A stretch of DNA of 23,018 bases from an uncultured Paracoccaceae bacterium (GCA_958439195.1 OY288168.1:1-23018), one strand, 5' to 3'; positions 7,682 to 14,993 are shown, counted from the stretch's first letter. Numbers and translations are program-made. Notes: a model not told the origin generated them from the sequence alone.

Positions 7682-7944
7682 GGGGTGTGTCCTTTCGGGA
7701 AACGGGATCAGGTCAGGGCGGCGACGGGCACGACATCGGCCGGGAGGAGGGGCCCTTGCGCGCCACACCCTGACGATCTGCCCTTCGGGATCGAGGGGCT
7801 GAAGGGCACTATGCGCCTTTTGGGGGGGGAAAGATAGGGGCGTCCCCATTTTGGTGTGGAGGTTGGGAAAGTAGGAGGTCTTCCGATGATCGCATGCAAA
7901 TCGTAGGCGCAGAGTGAGCAGATGCACTGCATCAAATTCAGACT
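7682..7944. other. 263-bp gap holding the composition break at the left edge of the NACHT gene
   Basis: From 7682 to about 7845 the DNA is GC-rich like the chromosome; from about 7846 to 7944 it becomes AT-richer. It holds a stem-loop (TGCCCTTC 7779-7786 with GAAGGGCA 7801-7808) and a short dyad GATGCA-C-TGCATC (7921-7933) just past the NACHT stop. No T-rich terminator for the NACHT gene is evident. A possible gene remnant on the minus strand is listed separately. Confidence 0.5.
7712..7799 (-). pseudogene. Possible frame-disrupted 3' remnant of a gene
   Basis: On the minus strand one frame reads QPLDPEGQIVRVWRA (7799 down to about 7755). A neighbouring frame then continues QGPLLPADVVPVAALT and stops at TGA 7712-7714. 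Each half looks like plausible protein and they join at a run near 7750-7758 (CGCGCAAGGG). This could be the tail of a chromosomal gene cut off by arrival of the NACHT gene and later frameshifted. It could equally be chance in GC-rich DNA. No family is recognised. Confidence 0.2.
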
Positions 7945-9840
7945 TCAAAAAAGGTCTTCAAAAGCCCCATCGATTTTCTTATCCTTACTCATTTCCTTTT
8001 TCACAAACTTCTGAAAAATTTCGCCTCTTTGCTCAACAAAATAATGCATAAAAGATCTCTGAAATTGTCTGTTTAGGTTCACTTTTTCATCTTCGTTTAA
8101 GCTAAAATTTTCGTCATTCTCAAAAGTGAAAATGAGTGCTTTTCCATCAGACTCAATGAGCAAAGGGAACGCCTCTTTTGGAGCAATTCTTGAAACGTAA
8201 TCAACAAAAGTTTCATCATCGCGCTCACTCGGCAAGTTGAGCGGCTCGTTGGCCAGAACGACACTCAGAACAGCACGGAAGAACTCAGAAAACTCTCCAA
8301 AGTAATGCAATAGAATAAAATGGTCTCGCCTCTCTGTGGCCTTCTGATCCCGAGATCTTCTGGAAGAGGTTCGTTTGGGCGTCAAGGTTGTGTTTCTCTC
8401 AATCAATCTTATTGTGAACCTTGCTTCTAGCATCGCGGCGACAACAGCGTAACTTGTGAAATCTTTTGCTAGACATCCAGAAAACTTAGAGGCATTCGGA
8501 ATGACATATTTTTCCCTAAACAAGTCTGGGTTCATCCCAGCAACCATTGGTAACACTCGATCTTCATTGCGCTTTGCAAAGTGACCAAAAATCTTGTCAA
8601 TGTTGCGAGAGGCAACGCGAGCGATGCAGAGTGCAGCAAAGTATTCTTGAAATGAACGATGGATAAAGGTGTATGTCAGGCCCTCGATTTTAAGCAGGCA
8701 CACGCTTTGAACGAGGTCATCAATGAACTGATCGGGTTTGATTTGATAGTCTTCGATCTTTCGCGCCTTCTCGACAGCGTGCATTAAGTCATGCTTTGTA
8801 AACTCAACGGTTTCGTCAATGTAGGTCTTTAGGCAAAAATATGACACTAGACGGATGAAATCAAATTTATCTAAAGAGCAATGAAAGGTTCTTTTGTATC
8901 CTTTCGTTAGGTCGTGGCGATGGTAGAGGGCCTCAAATGCCTGCTCATAAAACTGAAACATTCGCTTCGGAATGTCTGGATTAAATGAGAAAGTGACAAG
9001 CATCATGTAAGCTAGGAGAGGATTTGAGAGGAAGTCTTTGTGGTCCTTGTACAATATAGGGAGCTTTGAAAGGAACTTCTCCTTCATCTCTTCGTTATAA
9101 TTCGCGCGCGCAATGACTTTTCTTGATTGTTCCTCATTCATTGGATTTACTCTGGCTTGTGAAAAAGCCTCCCATCCATAAAATCTTTCATCTGACCGGC
9201 TTGTGACGACCATTGTCAGAGAAGGATGGGCGGCTTTAAGGTCAAGCAACATTTCTTGAATTGAGTCACGACGATCAAAGTTGATCTCGTCAAAGCCATC
9301 CAAGAAAAGTATAAACTCTCCACTTTTCATGGCTTCGTTAAAGTCGTCTTGACGAATTGCCGATCCAGACTTAATTATTGAATGGAAGATAAAATCGCGT
9401 ATATTTTTATGGCTCAGCGAGTTCAAATTTCTTAATTCAAGAAAGAATGGAATCTTTCCATCTGACTTCTCAAAGAAAGAAAGCCAGAGATATCTCATGA
9501 ACATTGATTTTCCGCCACCACCCTCGCCGATTATTACTACAGATTGCCCTTCGCGTATCTGTTCGATAAGCGTGTATTGGTCTATATCATTGCCCTCATG
9601 TCTGAAAGTTTGATCAACATAAATTGCTAAAGTCTCTGCAGAAACTTCATGGTTCAGGATAGTCTTAACTTTAATGCATTTGTTGAACGTAGATTCAAGG
9701 TGATCTTTGAGGTCAGTTTTGAGGACATCACCGTCTTGCTTTATGCGCCTGCCCGCCCTTTGCAAGTAGGAGGAAGCAAGATTAGCAAGAAGTCCCGAAA
9801 AGCCTTGGACTGCAATCTGTGTTGAAATGGGTTCTGCCAT
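7945..9840 (-). CDS. NACHT-domain STAND NTPase, probable anti-phage defence protein, AT-rich insertion
   Basis: The product has 631 residues. About 95 N-terminal residues are helical and unassigned, with an amphipathic stretch at 6-28. The NACHT module follows: Walker A GEGGGGKS (105-112), Walker B ILFLDGFDEI (177-186), VVTSRSD (211-217) as the sensor-like strand, LSNPLLAYMM (271-280), and a winged-helix-like part ending FIHRSFQEYFAALCIA (392-407), a hallmark of NACHT and related STAND proteins. Residues 408-631 are an unassigned C-terminal domain, mostly helical, with a basic RTSSRRSRDQK stretch (490-500) and a charged tail. No nuclease, protease or TIR domain is visible. Bacterial NACHT proteins of this type include shown anti-phage factors; that role is inferred here. 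The gene is far AT-richer than its neighbours. GAGGGA shortly before ATG 9840 is the ribosome site. Confidence 0.85.
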   Translation of the reverse strand: MAEPISTQIAVQGFSGLLANLASSYLQRAGRRIKQDGDVLKTDLKDHLESTFNKCIKVKTILNHEVSAETLAIYVDQTFRHEGNDIDQYTLIEQIREGQSVVIIGEGGGGKSMFMRYLWLSFFEKSDGKIPFFLELRNLNSLSHKNIRDFIFHSIIKSGSAIRQDDFNEAMKSGEFILFLDGFDEINFDRRDSIQEMLLDLKAAHPSLTMVVTSRSDERFYGWEAFSQARVNPMNEEQSRKVIARANYNEEMKEKFLSKLPILYKDHKDFLSNPLLAYMMLVTFSFNPDIPKRMFQFYEQAFEALYHRHDLTKGYKRTFHCSLDKFDFIRLVSYFCLKTYIDETVEFTKHDLMHAVEKARKIEDYQIKPDQFIDDLVQSVCLLKIEGLTYTFIHRSFQEYFAALCIARVASRNIDKIFGHFAKRNEDRVLPMVAGMNPDLFREKYVIPNASKFSGCLAKDFTSYAVVAAMLEARFTIRLIERNTTLTPKRTSSRRSRDQKATERRDHFILLHYFGEFSEFFRAVLSVVLANEPLNLPSERDDETFVDYVSRIAPKEAFPLLIESDGKALIFTFENDENFSLNEDEKVNLNRQFQRSFMHYFVEQRGEIFQKFVKKEMSKDKKIDGAFEDLF

Positions 9841-9865
9841 CTTTCCCTCGCACTGTGACCGGGAT

Positions 9866-9895
9866 AGCCTAATCTTAGGTGCATCTCTGGGTCAA
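9866..9895 (-). promoter_or_regulatory. Possible promoter of the NACHT gene with an embedded dyad
   Basis: On the minus strand TTGACC (9890-9895) is followed after 18 nt by TAGGCT (9866-9871), 26 nt before the start codon. A short dyad, CCTAA-TC-TTAGG (9868-9879), overlaps the presumed -10. The -35 is good and the -10 is weak; the dyad could be an operator or chance. Confidence 0.35.
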
Positions 9896-9905
9896 GAAGT
9901 GGAGA

Positions 9906-9929
9906 GGGGCGGCCCTCTCGGACCGCCCC
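9906..9929 (-). terminator. ilvC terminator hairpin
   Basis: GGGGCGGCCC (9906-9915) pairs with GGACCGCCCC (9920-9929) around TCTC, with one G-T pair on the minus strand. It is 26 bp past the ilvC stop. The following minus-strand tract is only moderately T-rich (TCTCCACTTCTTG). It should limit read-through from ilvC into the NACHT gene. Confidence 0.65.
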
Positions 9930-9954
9930 CCCTAACTCAACCGTCGCGTAAAGA

Positions 9955-10977
9955 TCAGTTCCGCGCGCGGTCGACCATTTTGCCTTTGGAAATCCAGGGC
10001 ATCATGGCGCGCAGCTTTTCGCCCACCTTCTCGATCTGGTGTTCGTCGTTGATGCGGCGGGTGGCCTTGAAGAAGGGTTGGCCGACGGCGTTTTCCTGCA
10101 TGAAGTCGCGCACGAATTTGCCGGTCTGGATGTCGGTCAGCACGGCTTTCATGCGGGCCTTGGTTTCGTCATACGGCAGGATGCGCGGGCCCGAGACGTA
10201 TTCGCCGTATTCGGCGGTGTTCGAGATCGAGTAGTTCATGTTGGCGATGCCGCCTTCGTAGATCAGGTCGACGATCAGCTTCACCTCGTGCAGGCATTCG
10301 AAATAGGCCATTTCGGGCTCATACCCGGCCTCGACCAGGGTTTCAAAGCCCATGCGGATGAGTTCCACAAGGCCGCCGCAGAGGACGGCCTGTTCGCCGA
10401 AGAGATCGGTTTCGCATTCCTGGCGGAAGTTCGTCTCGATGATCCCCGAGCGGCCGCCGCCGATGGCGGAGCAGTAGGAGAGGCCGATTTCCATCGCCTT
10501 GCCGGTGGCGTCCTGGTGGACGGCGACGAGGCAGGGGACGCCGCCGCCTTTGACATATTCGCCGCGGACGGTGTGGCCGGGGCCTTTGGGGGCCATCATG
10601 ATGACGTCAACGCCGGGTTTGGGTTCGATCAGGCCGAAATGGACGTTCAGGCCGTGGGCAAAGGCGATGGCAGCGCCTTCGCGTAGGTTGTCGTGGACGT
10701 ATTTGCGGTAGGTTTCGGCCTGAAGCTCATCGGGCATGGTGAACATGATCAGGTCGGCCCAGGCGGCGGCTTCGGCGATGCCCATGACCTTTAGCCCCTC
10801 GGCCTCGGCCTTTTTGGCGGAGGGGGAGCCTTCGCGGAGGGCGACGACCAGGTTCTTGGCGCCGGAATCGCGCAGGTTGAGGGCGTGGGCGTGGCCTTGC
10901 GAGCCGTAGCCGAGGATGGCGACCTTTTTGTCCTTGATCAGGTTGATGTCGCAGTCACGATCATAATAGACGCGCAT
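9955..10977 (-). CDS. ilvC: Ketol-acid reductoisomerase (class I)
   Basis: The product has 340 residues, the usual class I length. It converts acetolactate and acetohydroxybutyrate to the dihydroxy acids of the valine, leucine and isoleucine pathway with NADPH and Mg. The Rossmann motif GYGSQGHAHALNLRDSG is at 23-39. Catalytic and metal residues are visible: H108 in FAHGLN, K131 in PKGPGHTVR, D191 and E195 in ETDLFGEQ, E227 and E231 in YFECLHEV. The C-terminal knotted domain is complete. ATG 10977 is chosen from the family N-terminus MRVYYDRD and AAGGA 8 nt upstream. It diverges from two Lrp/AsnC genes, which suggests, without proving, that they may control it. It is followed by its own terminator and then the foreign NACHT gene. 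Confidence 0.97.
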   Translation of the reverse strand: MRVYYDRDCDINLIKDKKVAILGYGSQGHAHALNLRDSGAKNLVVALREGSPSAKKAEAEGLKVMGIAEAAAWADLIMFTMPDELQAETYRKYVHDNLREGAAIAFAHGLNVHFGLIEPKPGVDVIMMAPKGPGHTVRGEYVKGGGVPCLVAVHQDATGKAMEIGLSYCSAIGGGRSGIIETNFRQECETDLFGEQAVLCGGLVELIRMGFETLVEAGYEPEMAYFECLHEVKLIVDLIYEGGIANMNYSISNTAEYGEYVSGPRILPYDETKARMKAVLTDIQTGKFVRDFMQENAVGQPFFKATRRINDEHQIEKVGEKLRAMMPWISKGKMVDRARN

Positions 10978-11105
10978 TGGGGCGTTCCTTTTGCTGATGA
11001 TGGCGGCAGAATAGGGATTTTTGCGGGGAATGCCGTGCATTGTTTGACGATTTTCAAGGAATATGGGAAGTATCATGCGTTGAATGGAAGTTTGGTGGAT
11101 GGATC
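10978..11105. promoter_or_regulatory. Divergent control region between ilvC and the first Lrp gene
   Basis: This 128-bp region must hold both promoters. It is AT-richer around 11040-11076 and contains an AT-centred dyad TTGA-CGATTT-TCAA (11044-11057), similar in shape to Lrp-type sites. I could not fix convincing -35/-10 pairs for either gene. Confidence 0.35.
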
Positions 11106-11561
11106 ATGCTTGATGAGACGGACCGGCGCATCCTGCGGCATCATCTGGCAGAGCCGGGGCTGGCGCGGGCGGAGTTGGCGGCGCGGGCCGGGGTGACGGT
11201 GGCCACGCTGTGGCGGCGGCTGGAGCGGCTGGCGGATAGCGGGGTGATCCGGGCGGAACAGGCGGTGATTGACTGGCGGGCGTTGGGGTATGGGGTGGAG
11301 GTGAGTTTGCGGTTCACGCTGGACAAGACCGATCCGCGGGCCTTTGACGCCTTTATCGCGGCGGCGCGGGAAGTGCCGGAGGTGGTGTCGATCGAGACGT
11401 TTCTGGGCCGGGTGGATGTGCGGCTGACGGTGATTGCGCGGGACATGGGCCATTATCAGGAGGTGTATCGACACCGCATCCTGACCTTGCCGCATATCGC
11501 GGAGCTGGAGGCGCTGATGCTGATTTCCACCATCAAGGACGCGGAGGCGCTGCCGCTGTGA
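11106..11561 (+). CDS. Lrp/AsnC family transcriptional regulator (first of a pair)
   Basis: The product has 151 residues. An N-terminal helix-turn-helix (LDETDRRILRHHL, ARAELAARAGVTVATLWRRLERLADSGVI) is followed by an AsnC/RAM ligand domain (VEVSLRFTLDK, VPEVVSIETFLGRVDVRLTVIARDMGHY, LPHIAELEALMLISTIKD). Such proteins form dimers to octamers and sense amino acids while binding DNA. ATG 11106 matches the family start; the frame is open further upstream from 11040 but those residues do not fit. It diverges from ilvC and its TGA overlaps the GTG of the next Lrp gene by 4 bp, so the two are very likely co-translated. The effector and targets cannot be told from sequence; branched-chain amino acids are a reasonable guess from position. 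Confidence 0.92.
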   Translation: MLDETDRRILRHHLAEPGLARAELAARAGVTVATLWRRLERLADSGVIRAEQAVIDWRALGYGVEVSLRFTLDKTDPRAFDAFIAAAREVPEVVSIETFLGRVDVRLTVIARDMGHYQEVYRHRILTLPHIAELEALMLISTIKDAEALPL

Positions 11562-12016
11562 TTGATCTGGATGATCTGGACCGGGCGATCTGCCGGGCGC
11601 TGGCGGCGGATGGGACGCTGTCGGCGGGCGAGTTGGGGCGGCGGCTGGGGTTGAGCCAGCCCGCAGCCTGGCGGCGGGTGCGGCGGCTGGAGGAGGCGGG
11701 GGTCATTGCGGGGCGGCGGGTGGATGTGGACCGCGCGGCATTGGGGTTTGGGGTGACGGTGTTTCTGGGGGTGAAGCTGGCCACGCGGGGGCGGGTGTCG
11801 CTGGAGGATTTCGAGCGGGCGGTGACGGCGATCCCCGAGGTGCAGGTGGTGCAGCACGTGCTGGGATTGTTTGACTACCGGTTGCGGGTGGTGGCGCGCG
11901 ACATTGCGGATTTCGAACGGGTGCTGCGGCGGCGGATCATGACCTTGCCGGGGGTGGGGAATGTGGAGGCCAATGTGTTGCTGACCGAGGAGCGGCGGCC
12001 GGGGCCGCTGGGTTAG
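11558..12016 (+). CDS. Lrp/AsnC family transcriptional regulator (second of a pair)
   Basis: The product has 152 residues with the same plan as its neighbour: helix-turn-helix LDDLDRAICRALAADGTLSAGELGRRLGLSQPAAWRRVRRLEEAGVI, then the AsnC domain with VPEVQ-type text (IPEVQVVQHVLGLFDYRLRVVARDIADF, LPGVGNVEANVLLTEE). The start is GTG 11558 inside the stop of the first gene (GTGA). The two proteins are clearly related but well diverged, so this is an old duplication, not a recent one. The overlap points to matched production and perhaps a mixed oligomer. A 198-bp gap follows before the aminotransferase gene, so membership of one transcript with it is possible but not shown. Confidence 0.92.
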   Translation: MIDLDDLDRAICRALAADGTLSAGELGRRLGLSQPAAWRRVRRLEEAGVIAGRRVDVDRAALGFGVTVFLGVKLATRGRVSLEDFERAVTAIPEVQVVQHVLGLFDYRLRVVARDIADFERVLRRRIMTLPGVGNVEANVLLTEERRPGPLG

Positions 12017-12066
12017 CCTGTCGGGCGTGGTGTGGCGGCGGGCGGGTAGGGCGCGTCTGCCCCATC

Positions 12067-12098
12067 CAGACCCCACCTTCAGACCCCACCTTCAGACC
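12067..12098. repeat. 13-bp tandem repeat, 2.5 copies
   Basis: CAGACCCCACCTT occurs at 12067-12079 and 12080-12092, followed by a partial copy (CAGACC, 12093-12098). It lies in the 198-bp gap between the second Lrp gene and the aminotransferase. The rest of that gap holds a 10-bp palindrome CCGACGTCGG (12141-12150) and nothing else I can name. Confidence 0.85.
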
Positions 12099-12214
12099 TG
12101 GCTGAACCTATTTTTCGATAGAAATTGACGGCGCGCCGGGCCGACGTCGGAAACGGGCTGGCTTTGGGGGCGGGTCGCGCCATATTTGGTGGGACTGACA
12201 GGGAGACACAGACC

Positions 12215-13342
12215 ATGACACAACTGCCACATGCCCATATCGACCCTGACGGGTTGCAGGAATTTTCGGTGGTCTTTACCGACCGCAGCCTGAACCACAT
12301 GTCGGGCCGGTTTCAGGGCGTGATGCGGGATGTGTCGGCGCTGCTGAAAGAGGTTTACAACGGGTCTGCTGTCGCGCTGGTGCCGGGCGGCGGCACCTAT
12401 GCGATGGAGGCCGTGGCGCGGCAGTTCGGCAAGGGGTCCGTGCTGGTGGTGCGCAACGGATGGTTTTCGTTTCGGTGGTCGCAGATTTTTGACGCCGGTG
12501 GCTTTGCCGGAGAGACGACCGTGGTGATGGCGCGGCAGACCGGGAACGACCCGCGCGCGCCTTATGCCCCGCCGCCCGTGGAAGAGGTGGTGGCCAAGAT
12601 CCGCGAGATGAAGCCCGAAGCCGTGTTTGCGCCGCATGTGGAGACGAGCGCGGGGATCATCCTGCCTGATGATTATATCACCAAGGTTGCCGCCGCCGCG
12701 CATGAGGTGGGGGCGATCATGGTGCTGGATTGCATCGCGTCGGGCTGCATCTGGGTGGATATGGCCGCCACCGGCGTGGATGTGCTGATCAGCGCGCCGC
12801 AAAAGGGGTGGTCTGCCGCGCCGTCCGCCGGTGTGGTGGTGATGAGCCCGCGCGCCGAGGCGCGGCTGGCCGAGACGTACAGCAATTCCTTTGCGCTGGA
12901 CCTGAAGAAATGGCGGGCGATCATGGCGGCCTATGAGGGCGGCGGGCATGCCTATCACGCCACGATGCCCACGGATGCCATCGTCGGTTTCCGCGACGCG
13001 ATGCTGGAAACCAAGGCGATGGGCTTTGCCGAGGCCAAGGCCGCGCAATGGGAATTGGGGCGCGCGGTGCGCGGGTTGCTGGCCACCAAGGGTGTGCCGT
13101 CGGTCGCGGCAGAGGGGTATCAAGCCCCCGGTGTGGTGGTGAGCTATACCGATCAGCCGGATGTGCAGAACGGCGCCAAGTTCCGGGCGCAAGGCTTGCA
13201 GATTGCGGCGGGTGTGCCTTTGCAGGTGGGCGAAGGGGCAGAGTTCAAGACATTCCGTCTGGGCCTGTTCGGGCTGGACAAGCTGAAGGACGTGCCTGCC
13301 ACCGTGGCGCGGCTGGAGCGGGCTGTGGACGCGGTGCTGTAA
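12215..13342 (+). CDS. Class V aminotransferase, alanine/serine-glyoxylate type
   Basis: The product has 375 residues. It is a PLP enzyme of the alanine-glyoxylate/serine-pyruvate aminotransferase group. Visible features are the phosphate-binding PGGGTYAMEAVA (57-68), HVETSAGI (141-148), the cofactor-facing Asp in VLDCIAS (D172), and the Schiff-base lysine in SAPQKGWSAAPSAG (K197). The C-terminal substrate part ends FRLGLFGLDKL. GGGAG at 12201-12205 supports ATG 12215; the frame opens further upstream but lacks family resemblance there. The substrate pair cannot be fixed: glyoxylate with alanine or serine is the family norm, and ureidoglycine- or aspartate-linked relatives exist. It sits downstream of two amino-acid-responsive regulators, which suits an amino-acid role. 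A stem-loop cluster follows. Confidence 0.88.
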   Translation: MTQLPHAHIDPDGLQEFSVVFTDRSLNHMSGRFQGVMRDVSALLKEVYNGSAVALVPGGGTYAMEAVARQFGKGSVLVVRNGWFSFRWSQIFDAGGFAGETTVVMARQTGNDPRAPYAPPPVEEVVAKIREMKPEAVFAPHVETSAGIILPDDYITKVAAAAHEVGAIMVLDCIASGCIWVDMAATGVDVLISAPQKGWSAAPSAGVVVMSPRAEARLAETYSNSFALDLKKWRAIMAAYEGGGHAYHATMPTDAIVGFRDAMLETKAMGFAEAKAAQWELGRAVRGLLATKGVPSVAAEGYQAPGVVVSYTDQPDVQNGAKFRAQGLQIAAGVPLQVGEGAEFKTFRLGLFGLDKLKDVPATVARLERAVDAVL

Positions 13343-13344
13343 GC

Positions 13345-13372
13345 CCGGAAAATCTTTTCAAAGATTTTCCGG
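13345..13372. terminator. Stem-loop 1 of three, terminator-like, after the aminotransferase
   Basis: CCGGAAAATCTTT (13345-13357) pairs exactly with AAAGATTTTCCGG (13360-13372), starting 3 bp after the stop codon. With an AT-rich upper stem and a tiny loop it suits transcript ends from either side, although no long T-run follows. Confidence 0.65.
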
Positions 13373-13380
13373 GGCGTCGG

Positions 13381-13446
13381 CCTGAAACCTTTCGGATGAA
13401 GGGTTTCAGGCAGGGGCGCCCAAGAATTTTTGGGAAAATCCTTGGG
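13381..13446. repeat. Stem-loops 2 and 3 of the convergent cluster
   Basis: CCTGAAACC (13381-13389) pairs with GGTTTCAGG (13402-13410) and the stem extends inward with a few weaker pairs. CCCAAG (13419-13424) pairs with CTTGGG (13441-13446), and beyond one mismatch ATTTT pairs with AAAAT. They sit between the convergent aminotransferase and UbiH-like genes, the last ending 2 bp before the UbiH-like stop. Confidence 0.8.
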
Positions 13447-13448
13447 CT

Positions 13449-14648
13449 TCAGCGAAGGCCGAGGCCGGTGCGCATGAGGGTTTTGCGGACCGGTGCAACC
13501 GAATAGAGCGCGTTCAGGGCCGTAGCGCGCAGGTCGCGCAGCCCCTGAGCGCCCATCATCGACGCACGGTTGAGCGCGTCTATGCCCGTGACGCGCAGTT
13601 GAACATCGGGATGGCGCTGGCGGTGATAAGTGTCCAGCATCCTTGCGCTGCCGATCCCCGCCGGATCGGACTGCGCGAGGTTGAGCAGGGACGAGAGGTC
13701 TGCCAGTGACATGTTCAAGCCTTGCGCCCCGATCGGTGGCACGACATGCGCGGCTTCGGCCAGCAGGGCGGTGCGTTGGCCGGACATGCGGGCGGCAATC
13801 TGGCTTATGATGGGCCAGACGGTGCGGCGGCTGATCAGGGTTAGCGGGCCAAGGATCTGGCAGGAGCGCAGGTTCATTTCCGCTTCGAATTCGGCCACCG
13901 GCAGGGCGGCAAGGCGAAGCGCATTGGGGCCGGTTTCCATCCAGACGACGGCCGAACAGGGCAGGCCGTCACGATCGGGCAGTGGCACCAGGGTGAAGGG
14001 GCCACCGGAGCGGTGAACCTCGGTCGAGACATTGTTGTGCGGCAGGGGGTGCGAGACGGCAAAGGCCAGCGCCTTTTGCCCGTAACGCAGGGTGCGGACG
14101 GGGATGTCCAGCGCCTCGCGCATAGCGGAAGCGCGGCCATCCGCGGCAATGACCATGCGGGCGGTGATGCGCGTGCCGTTAGAGAGGGTGACCAGTGCCT
14201 CGGCGTCGCGGGTAAGAAGATGTGTTGTGGCAAGGCCGGGGCGGAAGGAGACGTTGGGAAGGTCGCCCAGGCGCGCGACCATTTCGCGGCGCAAAAGCCA
14301 GTTGGGCAGGTTCCACCCGAACGGCGCATCCGAGATATCGGCGGCGTCGAATTCCTTGATGATCCGGGGTTCGGGACTGTCGCCACCGGCATCAATGATC
14401 CGCATGATTTGCAAAGCGGCGGCCTGCGGCGCGAGACGATCCCACAGGCCCGCCGCTTGCAGGACAGGGATCGAGGGTTGCAGGAAGGCTGTGGTGCGCA
14501 GATCGGCGCCGTCGGCATCCATATGCGTGACGGGGGGGGTTGGATCGACGCAGACAACGGAAAAGCCGGCCGAGCCAAAGGCAGCGGCGGCTGTCAGGCC
14601 GGCGACCCCACCGCCGGAGATCAGGATATCGGTCGTTTCGCGGGTCAT
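13449..14648 (-). CDS. UbiH/UbiF-type FAD-dependent monooxygenase (ubiquinone hydroxylase family)
   Basis: The product has 399 residues, normal for flavin monooxygenases that hydroxylate the ubiquinone ring. The dinucleotide-binding motif SGGGVAGLTAAAAFGSAG is at 11-28, the DG motif is IAADGRASAMRE (167-178), and the C-terminal FAD loop is LLAEAAHVVPPIGAQGLNMSLADL (295-318). In that loop the usual GD of GDAAH is AE, while the rest is well kept. The protein is cytoplasmic, probably working at the membrane face. ATG 14648 is chosen because it begins the flavin fold and has GAGG upstream. It lies 96 bp after a small membrane-protein gene on the same strand. Which ring position it hydroxylates cannot be told; UbiH is the closest reading. 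Confidence 0.8.
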   Translation of the reverse strand: MTRETTDILISGGGVAGLTAAAAFGSAGFSVVCVDPTPPVTHMDADGADLRTTAFLQPSIPVLQAAGLWDRLAPQAAALQIMRIIDAGGDSPEPRIIKEFDAADISDAPFGWNLPNWLLRREMVARLGDLPNVSFRPGLATTHLLTRDAEALVTLSNGTRITARMVIAADGRASAMREALDIPVRTLRYGQKALAFAVSHPLPHNNVSTEVHRSGGPFTLVPLPDRDGLPCSAVVWMETGPNALRLAALPVAEFEAEMNLRSCQILGPLTLISRRTVWPIISQIAARMSGQRTALLAEAAHVVPPIGAQGLNMSLADLSSLLNLAQSDPAGIGSARMLDTYHRQRHPDVQLRVTGIDALNRASMMGAQGLRDLRATALNALYSVAPVRKTLMRTGLGLR

Positions 14649-14744
14649 TCGGGCCTCAGGCAATGGCGTTGTGTCAGAGATACGCTGCATTGCGGGGAAG
14701 GCGAAGCGACATGTTGACCCGTGCCCGGGGGGGGCCGGGATCAA

Positions 14745-14993
14745 TCAGGGCAGGGTGATCCAGATGAGCATCACGAACATCACGGGCACGAAGGCCACCG
14801 CCGTGACAACCAGCGCGGCAAGGCCCCAGGTCTGCACGGCCAGGACGATCAGGGTCACGACGATCATCAGGACGTAGAAGATCGTGAAGATGTCGCGCGA
14901 GATGTCGCGCGCGATATGGCCCAAGATCGGGGTCGCGTGAAGGATGCGGCTGCCGAGGCTGGGCTGGGGGGCGACTGGGGCGGAAAGCGACAT
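14745..14993 (-). CDS. Small two-helix membrane protein, 82 aa
   Basis: After a polar N-terminus (MSLSAPVAPQPSLGSRILHATPIL) there is an amphipathic stretch HIARDISRDIF, then two hydrophobic helices at about 36-53 and 57-80, with the protein ending directly after the second (IWITLP). AGGAG lies a good distance before ATG 14993, so the start is firm. No known domain is recognised. It is on the same strand as, and 96 bp upstream of, the UbiH-like gene, with the HAD gene 195 bp further upstream. The reading frame and composition are convincing, but no function can be stated; a small inner-membrane accessory protein is the plain description. Confidence 0.7.
   Translation of the reverse strand: MSLSAPVAPQPSLGSRILHATPILGHIARDISRDIFTIFYVLMIVVTLIVLAVQTWGLAALVVTAVAFVPVMFVMLIWITLP

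Noticed and set aside
7523..7948. A 141-aa protein extending the 52-aa small gene upstream
   Set aside because: The upstream part crosses the composition break, lacks a ribosome site, and the good site lies at the inner ATG 7681.
7846..9900. A complete mobile element carrying the NACHT gene
   Set aside because: No integrase, transposase, tRNA gene or terminal direct or inverted repeats were found at either edge.
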